Positions 27,103 to 35,825 of a stretch of DNA of 51,402 nt are shown here, in pieces; position 1 is the first letter of the stretch; each line of letters opens with the position of its first letter. Source of the stretch: an uncultured Acidaminococcus sp. (lineage in GTDB: Bacteria > Bacillota > Negativicutes > Acidaminococcales > Acidaminococcaceae). The position numbers and the translations under genes were made by a program. The stretch is taken from the NCBI GenBank assembly GCA_900315205.1, contig OMYF01000013.1:1-51402 (forward strand), written 5' to 3'. The notes below the pieces were generated by a model. The model ran no database searches and was not told the DNA's origin. It saw only the letters and a program-made list of their open reading frames with translations.

Positions 27103-27294
27103 ATGGCATGCATCTGTGATATCTGCAAAAAAGGTGAGCTGTCCGGAAACAACGTCAGCCATTCCAATAGACATGTGAAACGTTCTTGGAAGCCTAACGT
27201 ACAGAAGGTAAAGGCAGTTGTAGACGGTGAAGTGAAGAGCATCAACGTTTGCACCCGCTGCTTACGTTCCGGCAAGGTGACCCGCGCCATCTAA
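27103..27294 (+). CDS. rpmB: Large ribosomal subunit protein bL28
   Basis: 63 residues, full length. Start MACICDICKKG and the C-terminal TRCLRSG carry two CxxC-type cysteine pairs, i.e. the zinc-binding form of L28. NVSHSNRHVKRSWKPNVQ is the family core. It is the only supported gene on the plus strand, with its own promoter, a strong GGAGG site and its own terminator. Confidence 0.97.
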   Translation: MACICDICKKGELSGNNVSHSNRHVKRSWKPNVQKVKAVVDGEVKSINVCTRCLRSGKVTRAI

Positions 27295-27306
27295 GCTATA
27301 AGCTGG

Positions 27307-27343
27307 AAGGATCAAGTACCGCAAGGTATTTGATCCTTTTTTA
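27307..27343 (+). terminator. Intrinsic terminator of rpmB
   Basis: AAGGATCAAGTACC pairs with GGTATTTGATCCTT around a GCAA loop, followed by TTTTAT. 12 bp past the rpmB stop. Confidence 0.92.
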
Positions 27344-27426
27344 TTGCCCGAAATCCGGAAAACAGCCGCCTTCTCCCACACGGTGCGCCTTCCCTGCTGC
27401 CGGGGCCGCTCCCGCGGGACGTTCCC

Positions 27427-27864
27427 TCATCCCTTGAGCGGAGCGCCGCAGTACGGGCAGAACACAGCATCCGCCTGGATGGTCTTCCCGCAGGAAGGAC
27501 AGAGCTGATGCGCCCGGTAGGCCGCGATCTTTGCCTCCAGGATCCGGATGAACCGTTCGGTCTCGCGGTTCTGGGGACGGAAGCTGTACACTTCCAGCCG
27601 CTTCTTGCGGATATCGATGATGAGCTGGCTGCCGCCCTCCACGGGCTGGACCGCAAAGGTCACTTCCTTGATCTTCGGCCGTCCGAAGAGAAGGGATCTT
27701 TCTTCGGAAACGAGTCTCCCGTTCACGAGATGTTCTTTGTCATCACGGCTGGTCACTTCCACCTTCATCTCTGCCAGCGCCTCCAGTCCGAGACGCCAGA
27801 GGACGGGCAGTGCCAGCTCGTATTCCCTGGCGACAAGGCTGCCGCCGCTGCCATTGATTTCCAT
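27427..27864 (-). CDS. Zinc-ribbon protein of unknown function
   Basis: 145 residues. The first 110 look like a beta-rich domain (for example REYELALPVLWRLGLEAL, then VTFAVQPVEGGSQLIIDI), which I do not recognise. The C-terminus is a zinc ribbon with four cysteines in CPSCGKTIQADAVFCPYCG. No signal peptide or membrane segment. GAGGAGG precedes the ATG. It converges on rpmB and stands alone upstream of the pnp terminator. Confidence 0.75.
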   Translation of the reverse strand: MEINGSGGSLVAREYELALPVLWRLGLEALAEMKVEVTSRDDKEHLVNGRLVSEERSLLFGRPKIKEVTFAVQPVEGGSQLIIDIRKKRLEVYSFRPQNRETERFIRILEAKIAAYRAHQLCPSCGKTIQADAVFCPYCGAPLKG

Positions 27865-27975
27865 GCCTGTCGTGCCTCCTCTTCCTGCTTGCGGATCATA
27901 TGCCTGTACGAGCGTGATTTTCCCTGATCCCTGCCATACTGACCATACACATATAGTATTGTATCAGCTAATTAT

Positions 27976-28020
27976 AAAAAAAACAGGGTATGTCCGTGAC
28001 AAATCTCAGAACATACCCTG
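27976..28020 (-). terminator. Intrinsic terminator of pnp
   Basis: A 10-bp perfect stem, CAGGGTATGT with ACATACCCTG, extended by weaker pairs, then eight T on the minus strand. Lies 10 bp past the pnp stop. Confidence 0.93.
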
Positions 28021-28029
28021 ACAGGGACT

Positions 28030-30108
28030 TTATCTGGACTGCAGTGCTGCCTTGCGGGACAGGTTCATGCGGCCTTTGGAATCGATTTCGACGAGCTTGA
28101 CGGCGATTTCATCACCCACGCTGACGACATCCTCCACTTTTTCCACACGTTCGCGGGCCAGCTGGGAAATATGGACCAGCCCTTCGCGGCCGGGCATGAA
28201 TTCCACGAAAGCACCGAAATTCATGATCCGCGTCACTTTGCCCGTATAGATCTTGCCGATTTCCGGTTCCGCCGTGATCGCATTGATGGCGGCAATGGCC
28301 TTGTCCGCAGATTCGCTGTTGGCAGCGGCCACATAGACCGTTCCGTCTTCTTCGATATCGATCTTGGCACCCGATTCCTCGGTGATCTTCTTGATGATCT
28401 TGCCGCCGGGTCCGATGATGTCTTTGATCTTATCGACGTTGACCTTGAGCGTCGTGATCTTCGGAGCGTATTTCTTCAGCTCTTTGCGCGGCTCAGGGAT
28501 GCATTCCAGCATCTTGCCCAGGATGAAGGCACGGCCTCTCTTGGCCTGTTCCAGCGCCTGTTCGAAGATCTCCCGGCTGATGCCGTCGATCTTGATATCC
28601 ATCTGCATGGCCGTAATGCCCCTGGCCGTGCCGGCCACCTTGAAGTCCATATCGCCATTGGCATCTTCCAGGCCCTGGATATCGGTCAGGATCGTAAAGT
28701 TCTCGCCTTCCTTGACAAGGCCCATCGCCACGCCGGAAACAGGCGCTTTGATAGGCACGCCGGCATCCATCAGGGACAGCGTGCTGGCGCAGACGGACGC
28801 CATGGAAGAGGAACCGTTCGATTCCAGCACTTCCGAAACAAGGCGGATCGCGTACGGGAATTCTTCGACCGGCGGGATCACCGGCAGGAGAGCTCTTTCC
28901 GCCAGGGCACCGTGGCCGATCTCGCGGCGGCCCGGGCTGCGCAGCGGTTTCGTTTCACCGACGCTGTAGGGTGGGAAATTGTAATGGTGGATGTACCGTT
29001 TCTGGATATCGCCGGCCAGCGTTTCCAGGGTCTGGGCTTCCCGCAGCGGCGCCAGGGCCAGGCAGTTGAGGACCTGGGTCTGGCCTCTCGTAAAGAGGGA
29101 GCAGCCGTGCGGCCGGGCCAGGAGACCCACTTCGCAGCTGATCGGACGGATTTCGTCGAGAGCGCGGCCGTCGGGACGGATCTTGTCCACCGTGATGATA
29201 TGACGGAAGACCCGTTTGACGAGCTTCTGCACCACATGGGCGATATCGATCTCGTTGTCCGGATACAGTTCCGTAAAGTGCTCCATGATCTCTGCCTTGG
29301 TCTCTTCCACCATCTTGTCGCGGTGGAGTTTGTCAGGATCCATCAGAGCGTCATGGATCTTCGGTTCGCCGTAGGCATCGATTTCCCGGGCCAGATCTTC
29401 GGGCGGCGTATAGACTTCGAACGTCATCTTGGGCTTGCCGACTTCGGCCTGGATCTTTTCCTGGAAAGCCACGAGTTTCTTGATCTCCTCATGGGCAAAG
29501 AAAATGGCGTCGAGCATGGTGGACTCGGAAACTTCCTTCGCACCGGCTTCGATCATCAGGATGGCTTCCTTTGTGCCGGCCACAGCAAGATTGAGCTCGC
29601 TCACTTCGGCCTGGGCCACCGTCGGGTTGATGACGAATTTGCCGTCGACCAGGCCGACGCGGACGCCGGCGATCGGTCCTTCAAAGGGGATATCCGAAAT
29701 GGACAGGGCGCAGGAGGCACCGATCATCGCCGGGATATCCGGAGCATTGTCCGGATCGACGGAAACGGCCGTCGCCACGATCTGCACATCATTATGGTAT
29801 CCGTCAGGGAACATGGGGCGGATCGGACGGTCGATCAGCCGGGACGTCAGGATGGCCGTTTCGGCCGGGCGTCCCTCCCTGCGCAGGAAACCGCCGGGGA
29901 TCCTCCCGGCAGCGTACATCTTTTCTTCAAAATCAACAGTCAGCGGGAAAAAATCCACGCCTTCACGGGGTGTATCCGTCCCGGTTGCGGCCACGACCAC
30001 AGCGGTCTCGCCGTAACGGACCAGAACAGCGCCATTGGCCTGTTTGGCAATCTTCCCGGTTTCGATGGTAAGGGTCCGGCCCCCCAGCTCCGTACTAAAT
30101 GTATGCAT
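28030..30108 (-). CDS. pnp: Polyribonucleotide nucleotidyltransferase (PNPase)
   Basis: 692 residues. Two RNase PH domains flank a helical domain; the second PH domain has [23 protein letters not shown] domain ([11 protein letters not shown]) and an S1 domain ([20 protein letters not shown]) end the protein. It degrades RNA 3' to 5' by phosphorolysis. Of three ATG codons, the one at 30108 is best spaced (9 nt) from GGAGG. rpsO, often just upstream of pnp, is absent here. A TATAAT -10 lies at 30153-30158. Confidence 0.96.
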   Translation of the reverse strand: MHTFSTELGGRTLTIETGKIAKQANGAVLVRYGETAVVVAATGTDTPREGVDFFPLTVDFEEKMYAAGRIPGGFLRREGRPAETAILTSRLIDRPIRPMFPDGYHNDVQIVATAVSVDPDNAPDIPAMIGASCALSISDIPFEGPIAGVRVGLVDGKFVINPTVAQAEVSELNLAVAGTKEAILMIEAGAKEVSESTMLDAIFFAHEEIKKLVAFQEKIQAEVGKPKMTFEVYTPPEDLAREIDAYGEPKIHDALMDPDKLHRDKMVEETKAEIMEHFTELYPDNEIDIAHVVQKLVKRVFRHIITVDKIRPDGRALDEIRPISCEVGLLARPHGCSLFTRGQTQVLNCLALAPLREAQTLETLAGDIQKRYIHHYNFPPYSVGETKPLRSPGRREIGHGALAERALLPVIPPVEEFPYAIRLVSEVLESNGSSSMASVCASTLSLMDAGVPIKAPVSGVAMGLVKEGENFTILTDIQGLEDANGDMDFKVAGTARGITAMQMDIKIDGISREIFEQALEQAKRGRAFILGKMLECIPEPRKELKKYAPKITTLKVNVDKIKDIIGPGGKIIKKITEESGAKIDIEEDGTVYVAAANSESADKAIAAINAITAEPEIGKIYTGKVTRIMNFGAFVEFMPGREGLVHISQLARERVEKVEDVVSVGDEIAVKLVEIDSKGRMNLSRKAALQSR

Positions 30109-30152
30109 CCTCTGCATCCTCCTTATTTGTCGTTCGCTGAATGTACCGCTCA

Positions 30153-30158
30153 ATTATA
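30153..30158 (-). promoter_or_regulatory. Probable -10 element for pnp
   Basis: Perfect TATAAT on the minus strand about 45 bp before the chosen pnp start. The matching -35 (ATACAA at 17 nt) is poor, so the promoter is tentative. Confidence 0.5.
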
Positions 30159-30261
30159 CTACAAAACGAATTTTCTTGTATAGGATTTCTGCAGAAAAGG
30201 CGGTTCCATTCCTTCAAAAGAGAAGATTCCCGGAAAAAGAGCCGGCGCGGGCAGCCGGAAA

Positions 30262-30343
30262 TACAAAAAGACCGGGACCGGGCCGGGAGAAATGGACCGC
30301 AGCGCATGGCCGCATCATTTCTCCGGGCTCAGCCCCGGTTCCA
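30262..30343 (-). terminator. Probable terminator of the suf operon
   Basis: A long imperfect GC-rich hairpin: CCGGGAGAAATG (30283-30294) pairs with CATTTCTCCGGG (30316-30327) with one mismatch, with possible extension outwards. The minus strand then reads CTTTTTGTATTT. The gap from hairpin to T-run is longer than ideal. Confidence 0.5.
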
Positions 30344-30360
30344 CCCGGGATCACCGGCCG

Positions 30361-30801
30361 TTACTTGTTTTCCCTTTCCAGCGCGTCTTTCAGGGTGTGC
30401 CAGGCAAGGACCGCACACTTGACACGGGCCGGCATGTTGGAAATATTCTTCAGGGCAATGGCGTCCTCCAGATCTTCCAGCTTGTCGTCATCCGTGATCT
30501 CCCGCTTGATCATGCCCAGGAACAGATCGATGAGGCGCAGGGCTTCTTTCACAGTCTTGCCCTTGATCAGGTCCACCATGATATCGGCCGAAGCCTGGCT
30601 GATCGCGCAGCCATGACCCGTATACGCCGCATCCTTCACAACCCCGTCCTCGATGTCGGCCTGCAGCGTCAGATCATCCCCGCAGCTCGGGTTATGACCG
30701 TGCTCGGAAAGATTGCATTTGGCCAGCTCGTGTTTGTTGCTCAGGTTCTGGTTATGTTCCAGGATAATATCGGAATATAACGAATTCATGTCCATACTCA
30801 T
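30361..30801 (-). CDS. sufU: Iron-sulfur cluster/sulfur-transfer protein SufU
   Basis: 146 residues, IscU-like fold. Three conserved cysteines are seen in NPSCGDD, GHGCAISQAS and RVKCAVLAW, and the insertion between the second and third typical of SufU is present (EALRLIDLFLGMI). SufU takes persulfide from SufS through a zinc site. The ATG at 30801 is 9 nt after AGGGAG. Last gene of sufC-B-D-S-U, 14 bp after sufS. Confidence 0.94.
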   Translation of the reverse strand: MSMDMNSLYSDIILEHNQNLSNKHELAKCNLSEHGHNPSCGDDLTLQADIEDGVVKDAAYTGHGCAISQASADIMVDLIKGKTVKEALRLIDLFLGMIKREITDDDKLEDLEDAIALKNISNMPARVKCAVLAWHTLKDALERENK

Positions 30802-30815
30802 CAAAATCCACTCCC

Positions 30816-32036
30816 TTATGCGTCAAGGCCCATCTGTTTGCGGACCAGGGGCAGTGTCTGCAGGAAATAATCCACTTCTTCCAGCGTATTGTAGATATAG
30901 AAGCTGGCCCGGTTGGACGCTTCCACATGCAGGTGATGTCCCAGCGGCTGGGCACAGTGATGGCCGGAACGGACGGCTATGCCGTAGCTGTCCAGGATGG
31001 TCGCGGCATCATGGGGATGCACGCCGTCGATGGTAAAGGAGATGACGCCGACTTTTTCCTCCGGATCCGTGCTGCCCAGGATATGGACATACGGAAGCTT
31101 CAGCATGCCTTCCAGGCAGTGCTTCGTCAGTTCATATTCATGTTCCTCGATGGCATCGAAGCCGATCCCTTCCAGATAATCGATGGCCGCATGCAGGGCC
31201 ACCGCACCTTCCACATTTTCCGTGCCCGCTTCAAATTTGAAGGGAACTTCCGCAAACGTAGTACTTTGTTCCTCCACATATTCTATCATATCGCCGCCGG
31301 AAAGGAAGGGCTCCATCGCCTTCAAAAGCTCCATCTTGCCGTACAGCACGCCCGTGCCGGCCGAAGCCAGCATCTTGTGGCCGGAAAAAGCATAGAAATC
31401 ACAGTCCCATGCCTGGACATCGGATTTCATATGCGGAGCGGACTGGGCGCCGTCCAGGACGACGACAGCACCGACAGAATGGGCTTTCCGGATGACCTTT
31501 TCGATCGGGCGCTTCATGCCCAGGACATTGCTGACCGCTGCAAAAGCCACGATCTTCGTCTGCCCGTCGATCTTGGCAAGGTCTTCTTCCGTAAAATGGC
31601 CTTCGTCATCGAGATACATATAGACAAGTCTGGCACCGGTCTTCGCTGCCACACGCTGCCAGGGGACCAGATCGGAGTGATGTTCCGAGATCGGGATGAC
31701 GATCTTGTCGCCGGCATGGAGATTGGCTTCCCCATAGCTCCGCGCCACCAGGTTCAGCGCTTCCGTCGTATTGCGGACAAAGATGATCTCATCGGGAGAT
31801 TTGGCGTTGATGAACCGGGCCACGGCTTTCTTCGCCGCATCGTACAGTTCCGTGGCTTCCACGCTCAGGACATGGGCCCCGCGGTGCGGATTACCGTTAT
31901 GGTGTTCCAGGAAGTCCACCAGAGCATGGATCACCTGATAGGGCTTCTGCGTCGTCGCCGCATTATCGAAATAGACAAGAGGGTGCCCGTTATGGACCCT
32001 AGTCAAGATTGGGAAATCTTTTCGCACATTGATCAT
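30816..32036 (-). CDS. sufS: Cysteine desulfurase SufS
   Basis: 406 residues. PLP lysine in FSGHKMLASAGTG, catalytic cysteine in RSGHHCAQPL near the C-terminus (group II desulfurase), NAATTQKP at the N-terminus. It supplies persulfide sulfur for Fe-S clusters. The ATG at 32036 matches homologues (MINVRKDFPIL); it overlaps the sufD 3' end by 38 bp, with AAAGGTGA as ribosome site. Confidence 0.96.
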   Translation of the reverse strand: MINVRKDFPILTRVHNGHPLVYFDNAATTQKPYQVIHALVDFLEHHNGNPHRGAHVLSVEATELYDAAKKAVARFINAKSPDEIIFVRNTTEALNLVARSYGEANLHAGDKIVIPISEHHSDLVPWQRVAAKTGARLVYMYLDDEGHFTEEDLAKIDGQTKIVAFAAVSNVLGMKRPIEKVIRKAHSVGAVVVLDGAQSAPHMKSDVQAWDCDFYAFSGHKMLASAGTGVLYGKMELLKAMEPFLSGGDMIEYVEEQSTTFAEVPFKFEAGTENVEGAVALHAAIDYLEGIGFDAIEEHEYELTKHCLEGMLKLPYVHILGSTDPEEKVGVISFTIDGVHPHDAATILDSYGIAVRSGHHCAQPLGHHLHVEASNRASFYIYNTLEEVDYFLQTLPLVRKQMGLDA

Positions 32037-33120
32037 CGCATTCACCTTTCTGATAGCAGACCTGCATCTTCTCGCGGACGGCCTGCATAGCCCGATTCTC
32101 CAGTTTCTCATCCCCCAGCTGGTCGATGACCGGCCGGATGTTCGATTCCACGATGACAAGGCGCGCACCGGCTTCGCTGAGGCCGCGGCTCATCAGATAG
32201 AACAGCATGTCCTGATCGACCTGGCCGGAACTGGAAGCGTGGTTGCCTTCGACGTCGTCCTCCTTGCACAGGAGCAGCGGAATGGAAATCGAATGGACTC
32301 CTTTATTGAGCAGCAGACACACATCGGATTCACTGCCCACGGCTTTTTTCCCGCCGCGCAGGAAATCGATGGTGCCACGGAAATATTTCTTGGAACGGTC
32401 CATCAGGGCGCCCGTCGTCAGGATGTCCGTAAATGTCCGGCAGCCCTTCGTGGGGACCCAGTAGGAATAGTCCACCACCTGTTCACCCGTCCCGAGATAC
32501 ATGGACTGGCTCCGGAACTCCGAATCATCGTGATCCAGCTGCGCCTTGACGTGGACAATGGCCTCCCGGCCTCCGATTTCCGCGGAGACGAACTTGACCT
32601 GGCTGCCGGCGCCGTCCCGCGTCAGCCGCTGATCGATATGGCGGACGCGGCTGCTCTGGACCTGGACCTTGCTTATGGTCACACGGGCGTGGTCACCCGT
32701 CTGGATATAGTGGAAGATGTTCACGAGCCCATGGGGCGCGTCCCCTTCAAAGAGCGTGTACAGATGGAGCTCGCTGTCCCGGCCGGCATCGATGTACAGC
32801 TGTCCGACCAGTTCCGGCGCCGCTTCGCTGACCTCGTAGACGAGCCAGACGGAAGCCCTGCCGCCATCCGGTACGGTGATCCGGCAGTTCACATTGCCGT
32901 CTTCCAGGGTCTCCCGGAGCGCTTCCTTGTTGGCGCCTTCGAAATCGCCCAGATCCGGCAGCTGATTGCCATTATAGAACTGGACCGCGGCATCCCCTTC
33001 ATGGCGTTCCCGCATGAAGGCGGAACCGGGTCTTTCAGTCTTAGTAACGTCCAGCTCAAGGGCGTTGACCTTCATCCATTTAAAAGTCGGACGCGGGAGT
33101 CTGTTAAATTGTTCTTTCAT
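31999..33120 (-). CDS. sufD: Fe-S cluster assembly protein SufD
   Basis: 373 residues, beta-helix SufBD core preceded by a helical N-terminus. It forms the SufBC2D scaffold with SufB and SufC. The core is recognised by LVIVESNIRPVI-preceding FYLMSRGLSEAGA, shared with SufB. The C-terminus CYQKGECDDQCAKRFP has three cysteines. GGGGAGG precedes the ATG. 15 bp after sufB. Confidence 0.9.
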   Translation of the reverse strand: MKEQFNRLPRPTFKWMKVNALELDVTKTERPGSAFMRERHEGDAAVQFYNGNQLPDLGDFEGANKEALRETLEDGNVNCRITVPDGGRASVWLVYEVSEAAPELVGQLYIDAGRDSELHLYTLFEGDAPHGLVNIFHYIQTGDHARVTISKVQVQSSRVRHIDQRLTRDGAGSQVKFVSAEIGGREAIVHVKAQLDHDDSEFRSQSMYLGTGEQVVDYSYWVPTKGCRTFTDILTTGALMDRSKKYFRGTIDFLRGGKKAVGSESDVCLLLNKGVHSISIPLLLCKEDDVEGNHASSSGQVDQDMLFYLMSRGLSEAGARLVIVESNIRPVIDQLGDEKLENRAMQAVREKMQVCYQKGECDDQCAKRFPNLD

Positions 33121-33135
33121 GTCTCTCGCCTCCCC

Positions 33136-34575
33136 TTACATGGAACCCTTCAGTTCCAGATTGATCAGATTGTTCATTTCCACAGCGTATTCCAGCGGAA
33201 GCGCCTTGGAAACAGGATCGACGAATCCGCGCACGAGCATGGCCCGCGCTTCATCCTCGCTGAGCCCGCGGCTCATCAGATAGAAGATGGCTTCGTCGGA
33301 AATGCGTCCGATCTTGGCTTCATGGCCCAAATCCACATTGTCATTCTTGATGACGATGGCCGGGATCGTATCGGACTGTGAAATCTCATCCAGCATCAGG
33401 GATTCACAGCTGACATTGCACTTGGATCCTTCGGCTTTCTCATTGATGAGCACGCTGCCGCGGTAGATGCAGACGCCGCCGTCCTTGGAAATGGACTTGG
33501 AGTTGATGTTGCTCGTCGTGTTCGGCGCGTTGTGCACGACCTTGGAGCCCGTATCGAGGTACTGCCCCTTGCCGGCAAAGGTCACGCCCGTGAACTCGCA
33601 GTGGGCGCCTTCCCCGTTGAGGATGCTCATCGGGTACAGGCAGGACGTATGGGAACCGAAAGAACCGGTCACCCAGTTGATGGTCCCGTTGCGGCCCACG
33701 ACGGCGCGTTTCGTATTGAGGTTATACATATTCTTGGACCAGTTCTCGATGGTGGAATACGTCAGTGTGGCGTCGTCGCCGACAAACAGCTCGACGCAGC
33801 CCGCATGGAGGTTGGCCACATTGTATTTCGGAGCGCTGCAGCCCTCGATGAAATGGACTTTGGCGCCTTTTTCCACGATGATGAGGGTATGTTCGAACTG
33901 GCCCGCTCCCGGAGCATTCAGCCGGAAATAGCTTTGCAGCGGGATGGATACATCCACGCCTTCCGGCACATAGACAAAGGATCCGCCGGACCAGACCGCC
34001 CCGTGCAGCGCCGCGAACTTGTGGTCCGTGGGCGGCACGAGCTTCATGAAATGGGCCCGCACGACATCTTCATACTGCTTCAGTGCCGTATCGAAGTCCG
34101 TATAGATGACACCCTGCTTGACCAGATCTTCCTGGATGCTGTGATAGACGACCTCGGAGTCGTACTGGGCGCCCACACCGGCAAGGGACTTCTTCTCTGC
34201 CTCCGGGATGCCCAGACGGTCAAAAGTATCCTTGATGTCATCGGGCACGTCATTCCAGTTGGCCCGCATCTGCGCATTCGGCCGGACGTATGTGATGATG
34301 TTGTCCATATCGAGGCCGCTGATATCGGGCCCCCATTCCGGATATGGCATGTGGTTGTAAATATCCAGGGACTTCAGACGGAAGTCCAGCATCCATTTCG
34401 GTTCTTCTTTTTTCCCGGAGATCTCGCGGACGATGTCCGGCGTCAGGCCGGCATCCGTACGGTAGGAGTACTTGAAATCGTTCCGGAAATTATACATATT
34501 ATCGAGCCCGCTCAGAGAATCGATGACAGCCTGCTCATCGGCTCTGGGTGCTCCGTTCTTTACTTCATCAGCCAT
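33136..34575 (-). CDS. sufB: Fe-S cluster assembly scaffold SufB
   Basis: 479 residues. SufB core motifs: WSGGSFVYVPEGVDV, EGCSAP, NTTSNINSKSISKDGG and GRISDEAIFYLMSRG. It is the main Fe-S assembly scaffold. GGGTGAG precedes the ATG; 17 bp after sufC. Confidence 0.97.
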   Translation of the reverse strand: MADEVKNGAPRADEQAVIDSLSGLDNMYNFRNDFKYSYRTDAGLTPDIVREISGKKEEPKWMLDFRLKSLDIYNHMPYPEWGPDISGLDMDNIITYVRPNAQMRANWNDVPDDIKDTFDRLGIPEAEKKSLAGVGAQYDSEVVYHSIQEDLVKQGVIYTDFDTALKQYEDVVRAHFMKLVPPTDHKFAALHGAVWSGGSFVYVPEGVDVSIPLQSYFRLNAPGAGQFEHTLIIVEKGAKVHFIEGCSAPKYNVANLHAGCVELFVGDDATLTYSTIENWSKNMYNLNTKRAVVGRNGTINWVTGSFGSHTSCLYPMSILNGEGAHCEFTGVTFAGKGQYLDTGSKVVHNAPNTTSNINSKSISKDGGVCIYRGSVLINEKAEGSKCNVSCESLMLDEISQSDTIPAIVIKNDNVDLGHEAKIGRISDEAIFYLMSRGLSEDEARAMLVRGFVDPVSKALPLEYAVEMNNLINLELKGSM

Positions 34576-34592
34576 AATCGCTCACCCGTCTC

Positions 34593-35330
34593 TCAGTCCT
34601 GATAGGCGTCGTAGCCGTTCTTTTCGATCTCATCGATGAGGGAAGCATCCCCTGTCTTGACGATGCGGCCCTTGATCAGGACATGGACCACGTCAGGATG
34701 GAGCTTCTGCAGGATTTCGCTGTGATGCGTGATGATGAGGAGGGAGTTCTTCTCATTATGGTACTGATTCACCGCTTCGGACACGATCCGGACCGCATCC
34801 ACATCGAGGCCGGAATCGATTTCATCGAGCATCGTCAGTTTCGGGTCCAGCATGCACATCTGCAGGATCTCGTTCTTCTTGCGTTCGCCGCCGGAGAAGC
34901 CTTCATTGACATACCGGGAAGCATAGGAACGGTCCATCTTCAGCGTATCCATCGTCGCCTGGAGTTTGCGGCGGAACGGCATGATCCGCTGGGTGGATCC
35001 CATGATCGTGCTCTTGGCATTGCGGATGAAGTTCTCCACCGTGATGCCCTGGACGGAGATCGGGTTCTGGAAAGCCATGAAAATCCCCGCTTTTGCGCGT
35101 TCATTGACCGGCTCGTCCGTAATATCCCGTCCTTCGAAATAAATCTTGCCCTCTGTCGTCACGTACTTCGGATTTCCCATGATGGCGTTGAACAGGGTGG
35201 ATTTGCCGGCTCCGTTGGAGCCCATGATGACATGGGTCTCACCCTCGTTGATGACGAGGTCCACGCCTTTCAGGATTTCCTTGCCGTCAACGGCAACCTT
35301 CAGTCCTTCTACTCGTAATAATTCACTCAT
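34593..35330 (-). CDS. sufC: Fe-S cluster assembly ATPase SufC
   Basis: 245 residues, ABC-type ATPase: Walker A GSNGAGKST near 38, signature FSGGERKKNE, Walker B LTMLDEIDSGLD. It drives conformational change of the SufBCD complex. First gene of the operon; ATG at 35330 with GGGAGAGG. Confidence 0.97.
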   Translation of the reverse strand: MSELLRVEGLKVAVDGKEILKGVDLVINEGETHVIMGSNGAGKSTLFNAIMGNPKYVTTEGKIYFEGRDITDEPVNERAKAGIFMAFQNPISVQGITVENFIRNAKSTIMGSTQRIMPFRRKLQATMDTLKMDRSYASRYVNEGFSGGERKKNEILQMCMLDPKLTMLDEIDSGLDVDAVRIVSEAVNQYHNEKNSLLIITHHSEILQKLHPDVVHVLIKGRIVKTGDASLIDEIEKNGYDAYQD

Positions 35331-35400
35331 GCTATCCTCTCCCATAGCCTATTGCGGCTGCAATCTGATTCACTGTAATCCAGTATGATTTGCTATGACT

Positions 35401-35429
35401 ATTGTACCCGCCGCAGTTCCATCTGTCAA
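35401..35429 (-). promoter_or_regulatory. Promoter for sufCBDSU
   Basis: The minus strand reads TTGACA, 17 nt, TACAAT: consensus -35 and optimal spacing. The leader is about 65 nt. No IscR-type operator was recognised. The 35430-35743 stretch holds no other feature I can support. Confidence 0.9.
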
Positions 35430-35743
35430 TATTTTTATTACAGTTGGTATGCGGACGCTGACGGGCCCAAAGCGTTCCAGCCCGTCAGCCCCGTCGGCAG
35501 CACCTTCAGGAAGCTGCCTGCAGAGACCCGGATCCATACGGTTCCGCTGCCAGGGTACTGCGGGGATGATTTAATTCCTACTTGCAGACCATGGATTATT
35601 ATAATCGTTTTTTCTGTGACCTGCAATCTTTCTTACAAAAAATAAGACATTTTTAGGGAAAATGCTCCATCCGGACAGGGAAACTTCAGCTTTTCCGCTG
35701 TGAGCGGTGCAAAGCTGCCGGGAACGGACCGGCTGCAGACACA

Positions 35744-35784
35744 GGAAGAACGCCGGCCGGAATGATTCCGGCCGGCGTTCTTCC
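35744..35784 (-). terminator. 20-bp perfect palindrome, probable gntP terminator
   Basis: Arms 35744-35763 and 35765-35784 are perfectly complementary around a single base, starting GGAAGAACGCCGGCCGG. It lies 42 bp past the gntP stop. The T-run is poor on both sides (TTCTTCC), so it may end transcription weakly or protect the 3' end. Confidence 0.65.
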
Positions 35785-35825
35785 AAAGCCCGTAAAAGAC
35801 GGGCTGATGCGGTCATGCATAGTAT

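Noticed and set aside
28171-30183. 670-codon plus-strand frame opposite pnp
   Set aside because: Antisense shadow of pnp; translation is rich in H, D, R and shows no recognisable domain.
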